Assembly (NCBI RefSeq): GCF_002086125.1
Contig: NZ_MVHG01000016.1
Coordinates: forward strand, 29,895-93,894
Length of the DNA stretch: 64,000 bases
DNA from: Mycobacterium arosiense ATCC BAA-1401 = DSM 45069
GTDB taxonomy: Bacteria; Actinomycetota; Actinomycetes; Mycobacteriales; Mycobacteriaceae
Direction: 5' to 3'
Part shown: positions 45,915 through 55,132 of the stretch, in pieces
How positions within the stretch are numbered: position 1 is the stretch's first letter
How the letters are laid out: each line of letters starts with the position of its first letter
Position numbers and translations under genes: made by a program
Notes under the pieces: generated by a model
The model's database searches: none
Told to the model about the DNA's origin: nothing
Seen by the model: the letters and a program-made list of their open reading frames with translations, nothing else

Positions 45915-47534
45915 ATGCAGGGCGTATTCGGCGTATTCGGCGTATTCATCGGCACGCTTCTCATCGGTCTTCGTGAAGGCCTGGAGGCGTCGCTCATCGT
46001 GAGCATCGTCGGTGCGTTCCTCAAGCGGAACGGCCAGACGGTCCGCCCGATGTTTGTCGGTGTCGGCTTGGCGGTGCTGCTCAGCGTCGGCGTCGGCGTG
46101 GGCCTCGACCTGTTCGCCGCCAGCCTGCCGCAGGCCCAGCAAGAGATGATGGAGACCATCATCAACGCCATCGCGGTGGTGTTCGTGACGTCGATGATCA
46201 TCTGGATGAACGGCAACGCCGCGCAGCTCAAGGGGGAACTCGAGCGCGAGGCCCGCCAGGCCGTCAACCGCGGCGGTGCGTTCGCGCTCGCGGCCATGGC
46301 GTTCCTCGCCGTACTCAAGGAGGGCTTCGAGACGTCGGTGTTCCTGCTGGCGGCCGCCGAGACCTCACACGGCAACCGGTGGTTCGCCGTGTGTGGCGGC
46401 GCCGTCGGCATCGCGACGGCGGTCGGGCTCGGGGTGGGTTTGTACTACGGCGGCCTGCGGATCAACCTCGGCCGGTTCTTCCGGGTCACCGGGGTGTTCC
46501 TGGTGCTGATCGCGGCCGGGCTGGTGCTGGGTGCGCTGCGCACCGCGCACGAGGCGGGGTGGGTGAGCATCGGCCAGCAGCAGGTGCTCGATCTGTCCGG
46601 CTGGATATCCGCCAATTCGGTGCTGGGCGCCGTGACGACCGGGGTGTTCGGCATCCCTGCCGATCCTCGGCTCATCGAGGTGCTCGGCTGGCTGCTGTAC
46701 GCCGTGCCGGTGCTGGTCATCTTCCTGTGGCCCGCCCGGCTTGCCGCCGCGCCGCGAGCCCGTGGCCGGCTGCTGGCGGCGACGTCGGTGGTGCTGACCA
46801 TCATCGGGGCGGGGCTGGCGATCATGACGCCCGCCGCCAACCCCTCGCCGAGCCTGCGGGCGCGCACCGTCACCGACCGCTCGGGCCACACCGCCGTGGT
46901 GTCGATGGTCACCGGGCCGCACGGGCGCGAGCTGACCGTCGCCCCCCAAGGCGGCTCGACCGTCCACCACATCGTGCTTGTCCCGGCCGGCGACCAAACG
47001 GTGGACGGCGTGCCCGTGCAGGTATGGCAGGCTTCCGAGGCGGCCGGGGCCGATGGCGCGCCGGAGGTCTCGCTGAATCAGTTGCTGAGCATGACGGGGG
47101 GCCGGCTGCCGGTCGGTCTCGCGGCAAGCCGCACGCCGGGCCCGTTTCAGGGTCAATGGTCGACCACCACCGAGTACACCGTGTTCGCCCGGGGTGATTC
47201 CGTGGTGAGCGCGCACGCGACGAGCAACCGCACCGCGATCTTGACCGGCGGTGGGCTGGTGGGGGCCAAGACCGTCAGTCTCGGTGGGCTGGCGACGGAC
47301 TGGTCCACCTCCGGTGCCGAAGACCACTCGACTGCGGCCGAGATCGTCGCCGGCGACCGCAATCGCGGGGAGCGGCAGCTTTGGAATGTCTGGCTGCCGT
47401 TGGTAAGTGCGGGGTTTGCGTTGGCTTGCGCGCTGTCAGCGATAGCCTCGGTGCGCGTGGACCGCGGGCATACCGATGAGAGGAAATCCATTGATGGTGA
47501 ATCGCATCGCCTTGGCAGCGTGCCGGTCTCGTGA
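45915..47534 (+). CDS. efeU: Iron permease EfeU (FTR1 family)
   Basis: A 539-residue FTR1-type iron permease. Two REXXE-type motifs are present: REGLE near residue 20 and KEGFE near residue 136, which pass ferric/ferrous iron. Seven membrane helices occupy the first ~310 residues; the last helix is near residue 510. The ~190-residue stretch between is a predicted outer domain of the type found in actinobacterial EfeU. The N-terminus MQGVFGVFGVF comes from three tandem copies of a nine-base unit (GGCGTATTC), so the true start may be at or after this repeat. It leads the efeUOB operon and overlaps efeO. Confidence 0.93.
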   Translation: MQGVFGVFGVFIGTLLIGLREGLEASLIVSIVGAFLKRNGQTVRPMFVGVGLAVLLSVGVGVGLDLFAASLPQAQQEMMETIINAIAVVFVTSMIIWMNGNAAQLKGELEREARQAVNRGGAFALAAMAFLAVLKEGFETSVFLLAAAETSHGNRWFAVCGGAVGIATAVGLGVGLYYGGLRINLGRFFRVTGVFLVLIAAGLVLGALRTAHEAGWVSIGQQQVLDLSGWISANSVLGAVTTGVFGIPADPRLIEVLGWLLYAVPVLVIFLWPARLAAAPRARGRLLAATSVVLTIIGAGLAIMTPAANPSPSLRARTVTDRSGHTAVVSMVTGPHGRELTVAPQGGSTVHHIVLVPAGDQTVDGVPVQVWQASEAAGADGAPEVSLNQLLSMTGGRLPVGLAASRTPGPFQGQWSTTTEYTVFARGDSVVSAHATSNRTAILTGGGLVGAKTVSLGGLATDWSTSGAEDHSTAAEIVAGDRNRGERQLWNVWLPLVSAGFALACALSAIASVRVDRGHTDERKSIDGESHRLGSVPVS

Positions 47535-48747
47535 ATTCTTGCTGACTGTAACGATTCTTGCCGCGACGACGGTGTCTTCCGCGACCGCATGCAGCCACTC
47601 GGGTGACACCGCGACCCATGCTCAGCAGCCCAAGCCGGGCGCTACCAATGCGGTGAAGGTCACCATGGCCAACGACGGCGGCAAAGACGGCTGCGCCCTG
47701 GACACCACCAGCGTGCCCGCCGGGCCGGTGACCTTCACGGTCGCCAACACCAATGCGCCGGGCATCAACGAGGTCGAATTGCTCAGGGATCAGCGGATTG
47801 TCGGGGAGAAAGAGAACCTCGCGCCGGGCCTGGACCCGGTTTCGTTCACGGTTTCGCTGGACGGCGGCGCCTACCAGCTCTACTGTCCAGGCGCCAGTAC
47901 CGAATACCAGACCCTGACGGTGACCGGCAACGCGCCCGCGACACCTACGGGCACCGTGGCGAGCATCCTCGGTCAGGGCACCAAGGACTACGCCGCCTAC
48001 ATCGTCAACCAGATCGGTCTGCTCAATGACGGCGTGAAGGCACTCGACGCCGCCGTGCAGTCGGCCAACGTCGAGGCCGCAAAGGCGGCCTACGCCAAAG
48101 CCCGGCTGTTCTGGGAGCGTTCGGAGTCCACCGTGGAGGGCTTCGTACTGCCGGGGTTCGCGGTCGGTGACAATGCCGGCAGCCTGGACTACCTGATCGA
48201 CATGCGTGAGTCCACACCGGTCGATGCGAAAGTTGGCTGGAAGGGTTTCCACGCCATCGAGCGCGATCTGTGGCAGGGCGGCGCGATCACTCCCGGGACG
48301 AAGGCGCTCAGCACCGAAATGGTGGGCAACGTCGGCAAATTGAACGGCATCGTCGCGACCCTGCAGTACAAGCCCGAGGACCTGGCCAACGGCGCCAGCG
48401 ACCTGATCGAAGAGATTCAGAACACCAAGATCACCGGTGAAGAAGAGGCTTTCAGTCACATTGACCTGGTGGACTTTTCGGGCAATGTCGAAGGTGCGCA
48501 GCAGGCGTACGCCGCACTGCGGCCGGGCCTGGGGAAGATCGATGCCAATCTGGTCGGCCAGATTGATCAGCAGTTCCAAAGCGTGCTGGCGACCCTGGAC
48601 GGGTATCGCGACCCGGCCGCGCTCGGCGGCTACCAGACCTACACCGCCGCGCTGAAGGCCAGCGACGCGCCGAAGCTGACCGCGGTGATCCAGCCGCTGC
48701 ACCAGAGCCTGTCCACCGTCGCCCAAAAAGTCGTTACGGCCGGCTGA
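47494..48747 (+). CDS. efeO: EfeO, cupredoxin plus M75 domain iron-binding protein
   Basis: A 417-residue periplasmic component of EfeUOB. ATG 47494 gives a signal sequence with a candidate lipobox Cys at 33 (SSATAC), suggesting a lipoprotein. Residues 45-145 form a cupredoxin-like domain (VTFTVANTNAPGINEVELL). Residues 160-417 are the imelysin/M75 domain with the HxxE motif in GFHAIERDLW. In the family, EfeO binds iron and passes it to EfeU. The start lies within the efeU coding region, so the two are coupled. Confidence 0.93.
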   Translation: MVNRIALAACRSREFLLTVTILAATTVSSATACSHSGDTATHAQQPKPGATNAVKVTMANDGGKDGCALDTTSVPAGPVTFTVANTNAPGINEVELLRDQRIVGEKENLAPGLDPVSFTVSLDGGAYQLYCPGASTEYQTLTVTGNAPATPTGTVASILGQGTKDYAAYIVNQIGLLNDGVKALDAAVQSANVEAAKAAYAKARLFWERSESTVEGFVLPGFAVGDNAGSLDYLIDMRESTPVDAKVGWKGFHAIERDLWQGGAITPGTKALSTEMVGNVGKLNGIVATLQYKPEDLANGASDLIEEIQNTKITGEEEAFSHIDLVDFSGNVEGAQQAYAALRPGLGKIDANLVGQIDQQFQSVLATLDGYRDPAALGGYQTYTAALKASDAPKLTAVIQPLHQSLSTVAQKVVTAG

Positions 48748-48749
48748 TC

Positions 48750-50066
48750 ATGACCGACGACATCACCCCACCCTCCGACGGCGCCACGAATGACACTGGG
48801 GCGCCGGCGGACTCCGCCACCGTATCGCGCCGGCGCGCGCTCGGCGGCGCGATGCTGGCCGGGCTCGGCGGTGCCGCCATCGGTGCCATGGGGGGCGGCT
48901 TCGCCGGTCATGCCATGGCGGCCGGACAACGTGGTGACGACGACGACACCGTCGATCTGCGCCGCAGCTATCCCTTCTATGGTCAACCCCACCAGGGCGG
49001 AATCGACACGCCCCCACAGCGTTACGCCATGTTCATGTCGTTTTCGCTGGCCGATGGCGCGGGCCGGACTGACCTGCGGACCCTCTTGGCGCGCTGGTCG
49101 GCCGCGGCCGCGATTTTGCAGCAGGGTAAGCCGGTCGGGACGGTGCAGCCCGGTGTCGAGGTGCAGCCCCCCGTCGACACAGGGGAGGCCTACGGGCTGA
49201 GCCCCGCCAGCCTCACCGTCACGATCGGGCTGGGCCCGTCGCTGTTCGGCGATCGGTTCGGACTGGCCGCCCGGCGGCCCGCCGTGTTCACCGACCTGCC
49301 GCCCCTGAACGGTGACAACCTGGATCCGCGCCTGCATGGCGGCGACCTGTCCGTGCAGGCGTGCGCCGACGATCCCCAGGTCTGCTACCACGCGGTGCGC
49401 AACCTGGCCCGCCTAGGCCGCAACATCGTCTCGCCGTTCTGGGCGGTGCTCGGGTTCGGCCGAGCCTCCGCCGGACCCGGCCAGCACACGCCACGAAACC
49501 TGTTGGGGTTCAAGGACGGAACCCGCAACATCGCCACCGACGCCGAATACGCCAAGTTTGTCTGGGTCACCAACAGTGACCAGCCCTGGATGAACGGCGG
49601 GACCTACCAAGTCGTCCGCAAGATCCGGATGTTGATGGAGACGTGGGATGTCGATCGGATCGGCAATCAGCAGCGGATCTTTGGGCGCACCAAAGAGGAG
49701 GGGGCGCCGCTGAGCGGTAAGCACGAATTCGATACCCCCGACTTCGCCGCGAAGGGCGCCGACGGCAACCCGCTCATCGATCCGATGTCTCACGTCGGCC
49801 TGGCCGCGCGGGAAAACAATGACGGCATCATGATCCGCCGACGGTCCTACAATTACACCGACGGCCTGGACGCCAACGGCCAACTCAACGCCGGTCTGCT
49901 TTTCGTCTCGTATCAAAAAGATCCCCAAGATTTTATTCGTCTGCAGAACCGCTTAGGTGCCCACGACCTGCTCAACGAGTACATTCGCCACATCGGGTCA
50001 GCAATCTTCGCGGTGCCGCCGGCCCCGGCTGAAGGCCATTACATCGCGCAAAACCTCCTCAGCTGA
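48750..50066 (+). CDS. efeB: EfeB, Tat-exported Dyp-type haem peroxidase
   Basis: A 438-residue deferrochelatase/peroxidase. It carries a twin-arginine signal (SRRRALGGAMLAGLGG) for export of the folded haem protein. The Dyp signature GFKDGTRN supplies the distal Asp, and the proximal haem His is in SHVGLA; RRRSYNY and GLLFVSYQKDPQ are further family segments. In EfeUOB the peroxidase is thought to oxidise ferrous iron for transport or release iron from haem. It begins two bases after efeO. Confidence 0.95.
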   Translation: MTDDITPPSDGATNDTGAPADSATVSRRRALGGAMLAGLGGAAIGAMGGGFAGHAMAAGQRGDDDDTVDLRRSYPFYGQPHQGGIDTPPQRYAMFMSFSLADGAGRTDLRTLLARWSAAAAILQQGKPVGTVQPGVEVQPPVDTGEAYGLSPASLTVTIGLGPSLFGDRFGLAARRPAVFTDLPPLNGDNLDPRLHGGDLSVQACADDPQVCYHAVRNLARLGRNIVSPFWAVLGFGRASAGPGQHTPRNLLGFKDGTRNIATDAEYAKFVWVTNSDQPWMNGGTYQVVRKIRMLMETWDVDRIGNQQRIFGRTKEEGAPLSGKHEFDTPDFAAKGADGNPLIDPMSHVGLAARENNDGIMIRRRSYNYTDGLDANGQLNAGLLFVSYQKDPQDFIRLQNRLGAHDLLNEYIRHIGSAIFAVPPAPAEGHYIAQNLLS

Positions 50067-50229
50067 GCAAATCTCGTCGCTCGGCAGCGGCCCGGCCGTG
50101 GCGCCACGTTTCACACTCGTGACGTTTCGTGTCGGGCCGGTAAAACAACCGCAAGCGCCGTCACGCATCGGCGCCCGGTGCGCACTGACTCCGTGAACCC
50201 GCACAATCAGCGAGAAACGGAGACATCAC

Positions 50230-50754
50230 ATGACCGACGCGCTCGTCATTGACGCCGAAGGCCTGGACCGGCTGTCGTGTAACGCCAAGTCCAACCCCGA
50301 GACAGGCAGGAAGACGCTCAAAGCCAAGACGGTGTGCGAAGAAGGTTTCCGCAACATGACCTACGTCCGGGACCTGGCGCCGATGCTGGTGGGCGAGCCG
50401 CCCGCGCTGCTGGGCGACGACTCGGCGCCCAATCCCTCGGAGACTGCGTTGGCCGCGCTGGGTTCGTGCGTGTCGGTGGGCCTGTTGGCCAACGCGACGC
50501 ATCGCGGCGTGACGCTGACCAAGATCGAGGTCGAGATGGAAGGTGACATCGACATCTCCGCGGTGTGGGGCGTGGGGGACACCCCGGAGGGCAAGTACCT
50601 GGGGTTCAGCGCTGTCCGCTGCACGGTGAGCCTGGCCGGTGACGCCGACGAAGCCACGCTGAAGGAGATCCACGACAACGCCATCGCCTGGTCGCCTGTG
50701 GTGAACACGTTTCGCAACCCGGTAACCGTCGACTCGACCCTGATCACCGAATAA
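50230..50754 (+). CDS. OsmC-family protein
   Basis: A 174-residue OsmC/Ohr-fold protein. NPSETALAALGSCVSVGLL has the first redox Cys on the central helix. The second Cys expected in the later helix (usually near CPV) is replaced by Ser in WSPVVNTF, so the classic two-Cys peroxidase cycle is not available unless C36 (TVCEEGF) substitutes. It may therefore be a binding or one-Cys protein. It starts the six-gene group running to 54141 and lies five bases before cynS. The 163-base upstream gap probably holds the operon promoter. Confidence 0.9.
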   Translation: MTDALVIDAEGLDRLSCNAKSNPETGRKTLKAKTVCEEGFRNMTYVRDLAPMLVGEPPALLGDDSAPNPSETALAALGSCVSVGLLANATHRGVTLTKIEVEMEGDIDISAVWGVGDTPEGKYLGFSAVRCTVSLAGDADEATLKEIHDNAIAWSPVVNTFRNPVTVDSTLITE

Positions 50755-50759
50755 GCATC

Positions 50760-51263
50760 GTGGCGCAAAACCGAACCGTGTCAGAAATAGTGACCAAAGA
50801 CAAGCTCGGCGAGGCGATCAGGCTGGCCCGCATTCAGCGCGGGCTCAGCTGGGCGAAGATCGCGGAATCGATTGGTAAGGACCCGGTCTGGACCGTCGCG
50901 GCGCTGCTCGGGCAGCATCCGCTCGAAGTCGGCGACGCCGCAACGGTGGCCTCTCTCCTCGGCCTCGATGATGAGGCTGCAGCAGTTCTGCAAACGATGC
51001 CATATCGGGGATCCGATGCGACCATTGCGAAAGACCCAACGATCTACCGGTTCCACGAGGCCCTGGCGGTCTACGGCCCGGCGATCAAAGAACTCATTCA
51101 CGAGGAATTCGGCGACGGCATCATGAGTGCGATCAATTTTCAGCTAAGCGTGCGGCGCCGCCCGCACCCGGACGGCGACAGGGTGGTCGTCACGTTCGAC
51201 GGCAAGTTCCTCGACTACGCGTGGCAACATTCCGCCCGCCAGCCTCAGGAGACAGCGAAATGA
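50760..51263 (+). CDS. cynS: Cyanate hydratase (cyanase)
   Basis: A 167-residue cyanase. The N-terminal helical bundle (AIRLARIQRGLSWAKIAESIG) leads to the catalytic C-terminal part: R97 and E100 in YRFHEAL and S123 in GIMSAINF, one residue offset from E. coli R96/E99/S122. It decomposes cyanate with bicarbonate to ammonia and CO2, detoxifying cyanate and yielding nitrogen. The GTG start at 50760 lies five bases after osmC; the stop overlaps the next start (ATGA). The C-terminal tail is longer than in E. coli. Confidence 0.97.
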   Translation: MAQNRTVSEIVTKDKLGEAIRLARIQRGLSWAKIAESIGKDPVWTVAALLGQHPLEVGDAATVASLLGLDDEAAAVLQTMPYRGSDATIAKDPTIYRFHEALAVYGPAIKELIHEEFGDGIMSAINFQLSVRRRPHPDGDRVVVTFDGKFLDYAWQHSARQPQETAK

Positions 51264-52327
51264 CAGCGACCATGGATTCGGCGGCCGACCGGTTGGATGT
51301 CGAGCTGTTGGAGGACGTTCGGGGTCACGCCGCGGCGTTGGACCGCGGCGAGGGCCCCTCCCGTCGCAGCTTCGCGGCCTTGGGGGAGGCGGGCCTGCTG
51401 GGCATTGGCGCCCCGGGCAATGTCGACGGTCGGCTCCCAGTGATGGCCGAGGTGATCCGATCGATTTCCGGAGCCTGCATGAGCACGGGGTTCTCGTTGT
51501 GGGCGCATCGCATGACGGTCGAGTACCTGCTAACCGCCGCAACAGAATTCAGCGGCGCGGCAGCCGAGCCGCTTCTTGCCGGAACGGTGCTGGGCGTCAC
51601 CGGCATGGCCGCGGCATTCAAGGAGGCGGCGGGCTGCGGGAGCGTGGAGTTGACGGCCACATCCGTGGCCGGCGGCTACCGGGTGTCCGGTCCGATCAGA
51701 TGGGCTAGCAACCTGTATCCCGATTCCACGATGGTGACCGCGGTGCGCACCGATGCCGGCGAGAAGCTCATCGTCGCGCTGCCGCTGGACACGCCCGGGG
51801 TGGGCGTGGGTGAGCATTTCGATCTGCTGGCCATGGGCAGCACCGCCTCGTCCTACCTGAACCTGGGCGATGCATACATTCCCGCCGGGCAGGTGTTGTC
51901 GCGCGACTTCGAGGGCTTTCTGCAGTCCGTGCGCCCGACTTTCCTTGTCCTGCAGTCGGCCATGTGCCTGGGGCTGACCCGGACGGCGCTGGACCAGGCC
52001 CGCCTGGGGCTCGGTGGCGTCAACGCCGTGTTCAGCGACGACGTCGACCGCGTCGCGGACAAGCTGGTTGCCGCCGAGGCCGAACTTGTGAACCTGGCCA
52101 CGGCCGTCGGAGGGGCCGCTGCGCCCACCAAGAAGGACTTGCTGTCGTTGCGCCTCGCGGCAGCCGAATTATCCAGCACCAGCGCCGATTTAGAGCTGCG
52201 CACTGCCGGCGGGAAAGGGTATGCGAGCCGAACAGCGGCGAGCCGCCGCTATCGCGAGGCGGCGTTCATTCCCGTCCAGTCGCCGTCCGAAGGGCAGCTG
52301 CGCTGGGAGCTGGCCAGATGCGCCTGA
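51260..52327 (+). CDS. Acyl-CoA dehydrogenase-like flavoprotein
   Basis: A 355-residue protein started at ATG 51260, coupled to cynS. It has the acyl-CoA dehydrogenase layout: N-terminal helices with GEAGLLGIGAPGNVDGRL, a middle beta domain (YRVSGPIRWASNLYP, where the usual GxKxWITNG is RWASN) and a C-terminal helical domain (SAMCLGLTRTALDQARLGL). It is shorter than typical dehydrogenases, and the catalytic Glu is not evident, so it may be a flavin-dependent monooxygenase or an oxidoreductase of other type. Presence in a cyanase operon is unusual. Confidence 0.85.
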   Translation: MTATMDSAADRLDVELLEDVRGHAAALDRGEGPSRRSFAALGEAGLLGIGAPGNVDGRLPVMAEVIRSISGACMSTGFSLWAHRMTVEYLLTAATEFSGAAAEPLLAGTVLGVTGMAAAFKEAAGCGSVELTATSVAGGYRVSGPIRWASNLYPDSTMVTAVRTDAGEKLIVALPLDTPGVGVGEHFDLLAMGSTASSYLNLGDAYIPAGQVLSRDFEGFLQSVRPTFLVLQSAMCLGLTRTALDQARLGLGGVNAVFSDDVDRVADKLVAAEAELVNLATAVGGAAAPTKKDLLSLRLAAAELSSTSADLELRTAGGKGYASRTAASRRYREAAFIPVQSPSEGQLRWELARCA

Positions 52328-52337
52328 GCGCGAGTCG

Positions 52338-52964
52338 ATGGTGACTCCGGTGGCGGTGCCGCCGGAGGGCACCGAATCCGAATGCGTGGTTGGCGGGGTT
52401 CCGCTGGCCAGCTTGGTGCGCGACTTTCATCGGCCGATGGTGAATTTCGCTCGCACCATGGTGGATTCGGCAACGGTCGCCGAAGAAGCCGTGCAGGAGG
52501 CCTGGGTGCAGGTGCTGCAGTCGTCGGGCTCGTTCCAGGGGCGTTCCTCGGTGAGCACCTGGTTGTTCGGCATCGTCAAACACACCGCCTCCCGGCACCG
52601 GCGAAGGGAATCGCGGATCCGCCGCCACGAGGTGCTGGCGGCGGATGGCGAAGCCGACGACCCGCTGTCGGGTCGCATGCACCCCGCCGGTCACCCCGAC
52701 GCCGGCCATTGGCGCCTGCCGCCGTCGCGTCGCTTTCTCCCCGAAGACCAGACCGTCGAACGCGAACTGCTCGGCCACGTGCGGTCGGCACTGGATGCGT
52801 TGCCCGAACGACAACGGCAATTGGTCATCTTGCGCGACATCGTCGGAACATCGGCCGACGAGGCGGCCGAGCTTCTCGAACTGTCCGCCGCGGCGCAACG
52901 GGCACTGCTCTACCGCGCCCGCGGAAATCTACGAACCGAATTAGAAAAGCGGTATCAACGATGA
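52338..52964 (+). CDS. ECF sigma factor
   Basis: A 208-residue ECF sigma factor from ATG 52338. Region 2: LVRDFHRPMVNFARTMVDSATVAEEAVQEAWVQVLQ with STWLFGIVKHTASRHRR; region 4: LDALPERQRQLVILRDIVGTSADEAAELLELSAAAQRALLYRAR. The region between them is an extended Pro/Arg-rich linker (about 95-140). Its stop overlaps the start of a zinc anti-sigma gene (ATGA), the classic arrangement, so activity is probably held in check by that protein. Confidence 0.94.
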   Translation: MVTPVAVPPEGTESECVVGGVPLASLVRDFHRPMVNFARTMVDSATVAEEAVQEAWVQVLQSSGSFQGRSSVSTWLFGIVKHTASRHRRRESRIRRHEVLAADGEADDPLSGRMHPAGHPDAGHWRLPPSRRFLPEDQTVERELLGHVRSALDALPERQRQLVILRDIVGTSADEAAELLELSAAAQRALLYRARGNLRTELEKRYQR

Positions 52965-53230
52965 CCGTTCATGACAATGCCGTCCCCGCCATCGATTGCG
53001 TGGACTTCGTCCGCCTGGTCGACGACCTCGTCGACTCCGACCCGCAGCAGTGGGGACCGATCGTGGCCAAGCACCTCGACGAATGCCCGCCGTGTCTGGT
53101 CTACCTGCAACAGATGCTCGACCTCAAGATCCTGCTCAGCCACGTCTTCGACGGCGAGCGGCTCAGCGAGGACCACATTGCCGGTGTCATCAACGCGATC
53201 AACACCTTCAGGAGAGGCCAAACCCGATGA
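52961..53230 (+). CDS. Zinc-finger anti-sigma factor (ZAS type)
   Basis: An 89-residue cytoplasmic protein with the zinc anti-sigma motif HxxxCxxC (HLDECPPC) in the middle, following a helix that carries Asp-rich CVDFVRLVDDLVDSD. It has no membrane helix, so it is of the soluble, often redox-sensing type: oxidation of the Cys residues releases zinc and frees sigma. It overlaps the sigma gene upstream and the channel gene downstream (both ATGA), so the three are tightly coupled. Confidence 0.9.
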   Translation: MTVHDNAVPAIDCVDFVRLVDDLVDSDPQQWGPIVAKHLDECPPCLVYLQQMLDLKILLSHVFDGERLSEDHIAGVINAINTFRRGQTR

Positions 53231-54141
53231 CGATCAACGCGCAGACGCCGCAGCTTCGAGGCGATGCCGTGGTAGCGGACAACGTGACCGTGTTGCCCTC
53301 TGGCGTCCGGGCCGGCGGCGTGCCGGAGGATCCGTTCGAGCCACTGTCGGTGGGCGCCATGGTGGACCGGGTGGCGGCCATGGCAGTGGAAAAAGCGGCG
53401 CACCCCTGGGCGTTTTTGATGCGCTCCGTGGTAGGCGGTGTGATGGTGGCCTTCGGGGCGCTGCTGGCCCTGGTGGTGAGCACCGGCGTCAAAACACCCG
53501 GTGTGGCAAGCCTTTTAATGGGGCTGGCCTTCGGCATGTCCTTCGTCCTCATCCTGGTGTCGGGCATGTCGCTGATCACCGCGGACATGGCCGCGGGCTT
53601 TCTCGCCGTGCTCAAGCGCGCGCTGAGCGTACGCGGGTACGTCGTGTTGGTGGCCGTCGGACTCATCGGCAACATCGCCGGCGCGCTGGTGTTCGTCACG
53701 GTGTGCGCCGCGGCGGGCGGGCCTTACCTCGGCGCGTTTGCCGAGCGGGCGGCCACCGTCGGCACGCTGAAGGCCGGCCAGCCCTTCTGGACGGCACTGC
53801 TGCTCGCCGTGGTGTGCACGTGGTTCCTGCAGACCTCGATGTGCATGTTCTTCAAGGCCCGCAGCGACGTAGCACGGATGGCTTTCGCGTTCTATGGGCC
53901 GTTCGCGTTCGTCATCGGCGGCACCCAACACGTGATCGCCAACGTCGGATTCTTGGGTCTTCCCCTGTTGCTCAACCTCTTTCACCCGGGCGCGCCGCGC
54001 GGCGTGATCGGCTGGGGCTTGGGTCAGCACGGGCTGTTGACCAACATCGGCATCACCACCGTGGGCAACCTCATCGGCGGCACGGTATTCGTGGCGTTGC
54101 CGTTCTGGATCATCGCGCAACTGCAGCAGCGCCAGGTCTAA
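53227..54141 (+). CDS. Formate/nitrite-transporter-family channel
   Basis: A 304-residue FNT-family membrane protein with a 45-residue hydrophilic N-terminus, then six helices. Family features: VEKAAHPWAFLMRSVVGG near helix 1, FGMSFVLILVSGMSLITADMA, and the conserved His region GGTQHVIANVGFLGLPLL that supplies the pore His. FNT proteins move small monovalent anions such as formate, nitrite, hydrosulphide or lactate with a proton. Coupling with a cyanase operon raises cyanate, bicarbonate or nitrite as candidate cargo; this is inference. Confidence 0.9.
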   Translation: MTINAQTPQLRGDAVVADNVTVLPSGVRAGGVPEDPFEPLSVGAMVDRVAAMAVEKAAHPWAFLMRSVVGGVMVAFGALLALVVSTGVKTPGVASLLMGLAFGMSFVLILVSGMSLITADMAAGFLAVLKRALSVRGYVVLVAVGLIGNIAGALVFVTVCAAAGGPYLGAFAERAATVGTLKAGQPFWTALLLAVVCTWFLQTSMCMFFKARSDVARMAFAFYGPFAFVIGGTQHVIANVGFLGLPLLLNLFHPGAPRGVIGWGLGQHGLLTNIGITTVGNLIGGTVFVALPFWIIAQLQQRQV

Positions 54142-54244
54142 GATCGGCGGTCAGGAGACCTCCGGCCCAATGGTTGAGGACTAAAGCCTCACGATCGCCA
54201 GCCCCTCCTCGGATAGCGTCGTTCACGTTGGAGGGAGAACCCAA

Positions 54245-55132
54245 GTGTCCGCATCCGTAAAGGAACTCGGCGTCGTTGTCGCGGTCGACGGTTCGCGGGC
54301 ATCGACCGCCGCCGCGGGGTGGGCGGCCCAAGAGGCGGCGATGAGACACATCCCGCTGACCGTCGTGCACGCGGTGTCGACTCCCACCGCGGCATATCCG
54401 CCGGTGCCGTACCCCGAGTCCCTCGTCACGAGCCTGGAAGACGAAGGCAAAAAGGCGATCATGCACGCGATCGAAGTCGCCGAAGACGCGATGCCGGCCG
54501 ATCGCGCGGTGCAGATCGGCAGGAAGCTGGTGTATGCGGCCCCGGCGCCGGCCCTGTTGAAGATGTCTGATGCGGCGGAGATGGTCGTCATGGGCAGCTC
54601 CGGCCGCGGCCTCCTGGCCCGGGGTCTGTTGGGGTCGGTGAGTTCGACCGTGGTGCGGCACGCGAATTGTCCGGTCGCGGTCGTGAGGGATGAAGAACTG
54701 CCGGATCCGCGAAGTGCCCCCGTCCTTTTGGGCACCGACGGCTCACCAGCTTCCGAACTCGCGACGGAAATCGCGTTCGACGAGGCGTCCCGTCGTGGCG
54801 TGGATCTGATCGCTTTTCACGCATGGAGCGACGCCGCGGTGGTCGAAGTCTTCGAAATCGATTGGCCGGCGGTCGAAGGCGAGGCGGAACGTAGCCTCGC
54901 CGAGAGCCTGGCGGGCTGGCAGGAACGCTATCCCGACGTCACCGTTCATCGGCTCATCGCACAGGACCGAGCGGCCCGGCACCTCATCGACAAGTCACAA
55001 ACCGCGCAGCTCGTGGTCGTCGGCAGCCACGGTCGGGGCAGTCTGAGCAGGATGCTGTTGGGTTCGGTGAGCAACGCGGTCCTGCACTCGGTGCGGGTAC
55101 CTGTTATCGTCGCTCGACCGCGCTCCGCATAA
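54245..55132 (+). CDS. Tandem universal stress protein
   Basis: A 295-residue protein of two UspA domains (about 1-147 and 155-295), GTG start. Each carries the ATP-binding loop G-x2-G-x9-G-S: GSSGRGLLARGLLGSVSS and GSHGRGSLSRMLLGSVSN, with the N-terminal Asp in VAVDGS and LGTDGS. Mycobacteria carry many such proteins; several are induced by hypoxia or nitric oxide through DosR. I did not identify a DosR box in the 103-base gap upstream. Confidence 0.93.
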   Translation: MSASVKELGVVVAVDGSRASTAAAGWAAQEAAMRHIPLTVVHAVSTPTAAYPPVPYPESLVTSLEDEGKKAIMHAIEVAEDAMPADRAVQIGRKLVYAAPAPALLKMSDAAEMVVMGSSGRGLLARGLLGSVSSTVVRHANCPVAVVRDEELPDPRSAPVLLGTDGSPASELATEIAFDEASRRGVDLIAFHAWSDAAVVEVFEIDWPAVEGEAERSLAESLAGWQERYPDVTVHRLIAQDRAARHLIDKSQTAQLVVVGSHGRGSLSRMLLGSVSNAVLHSVRVPVIVARPRSA

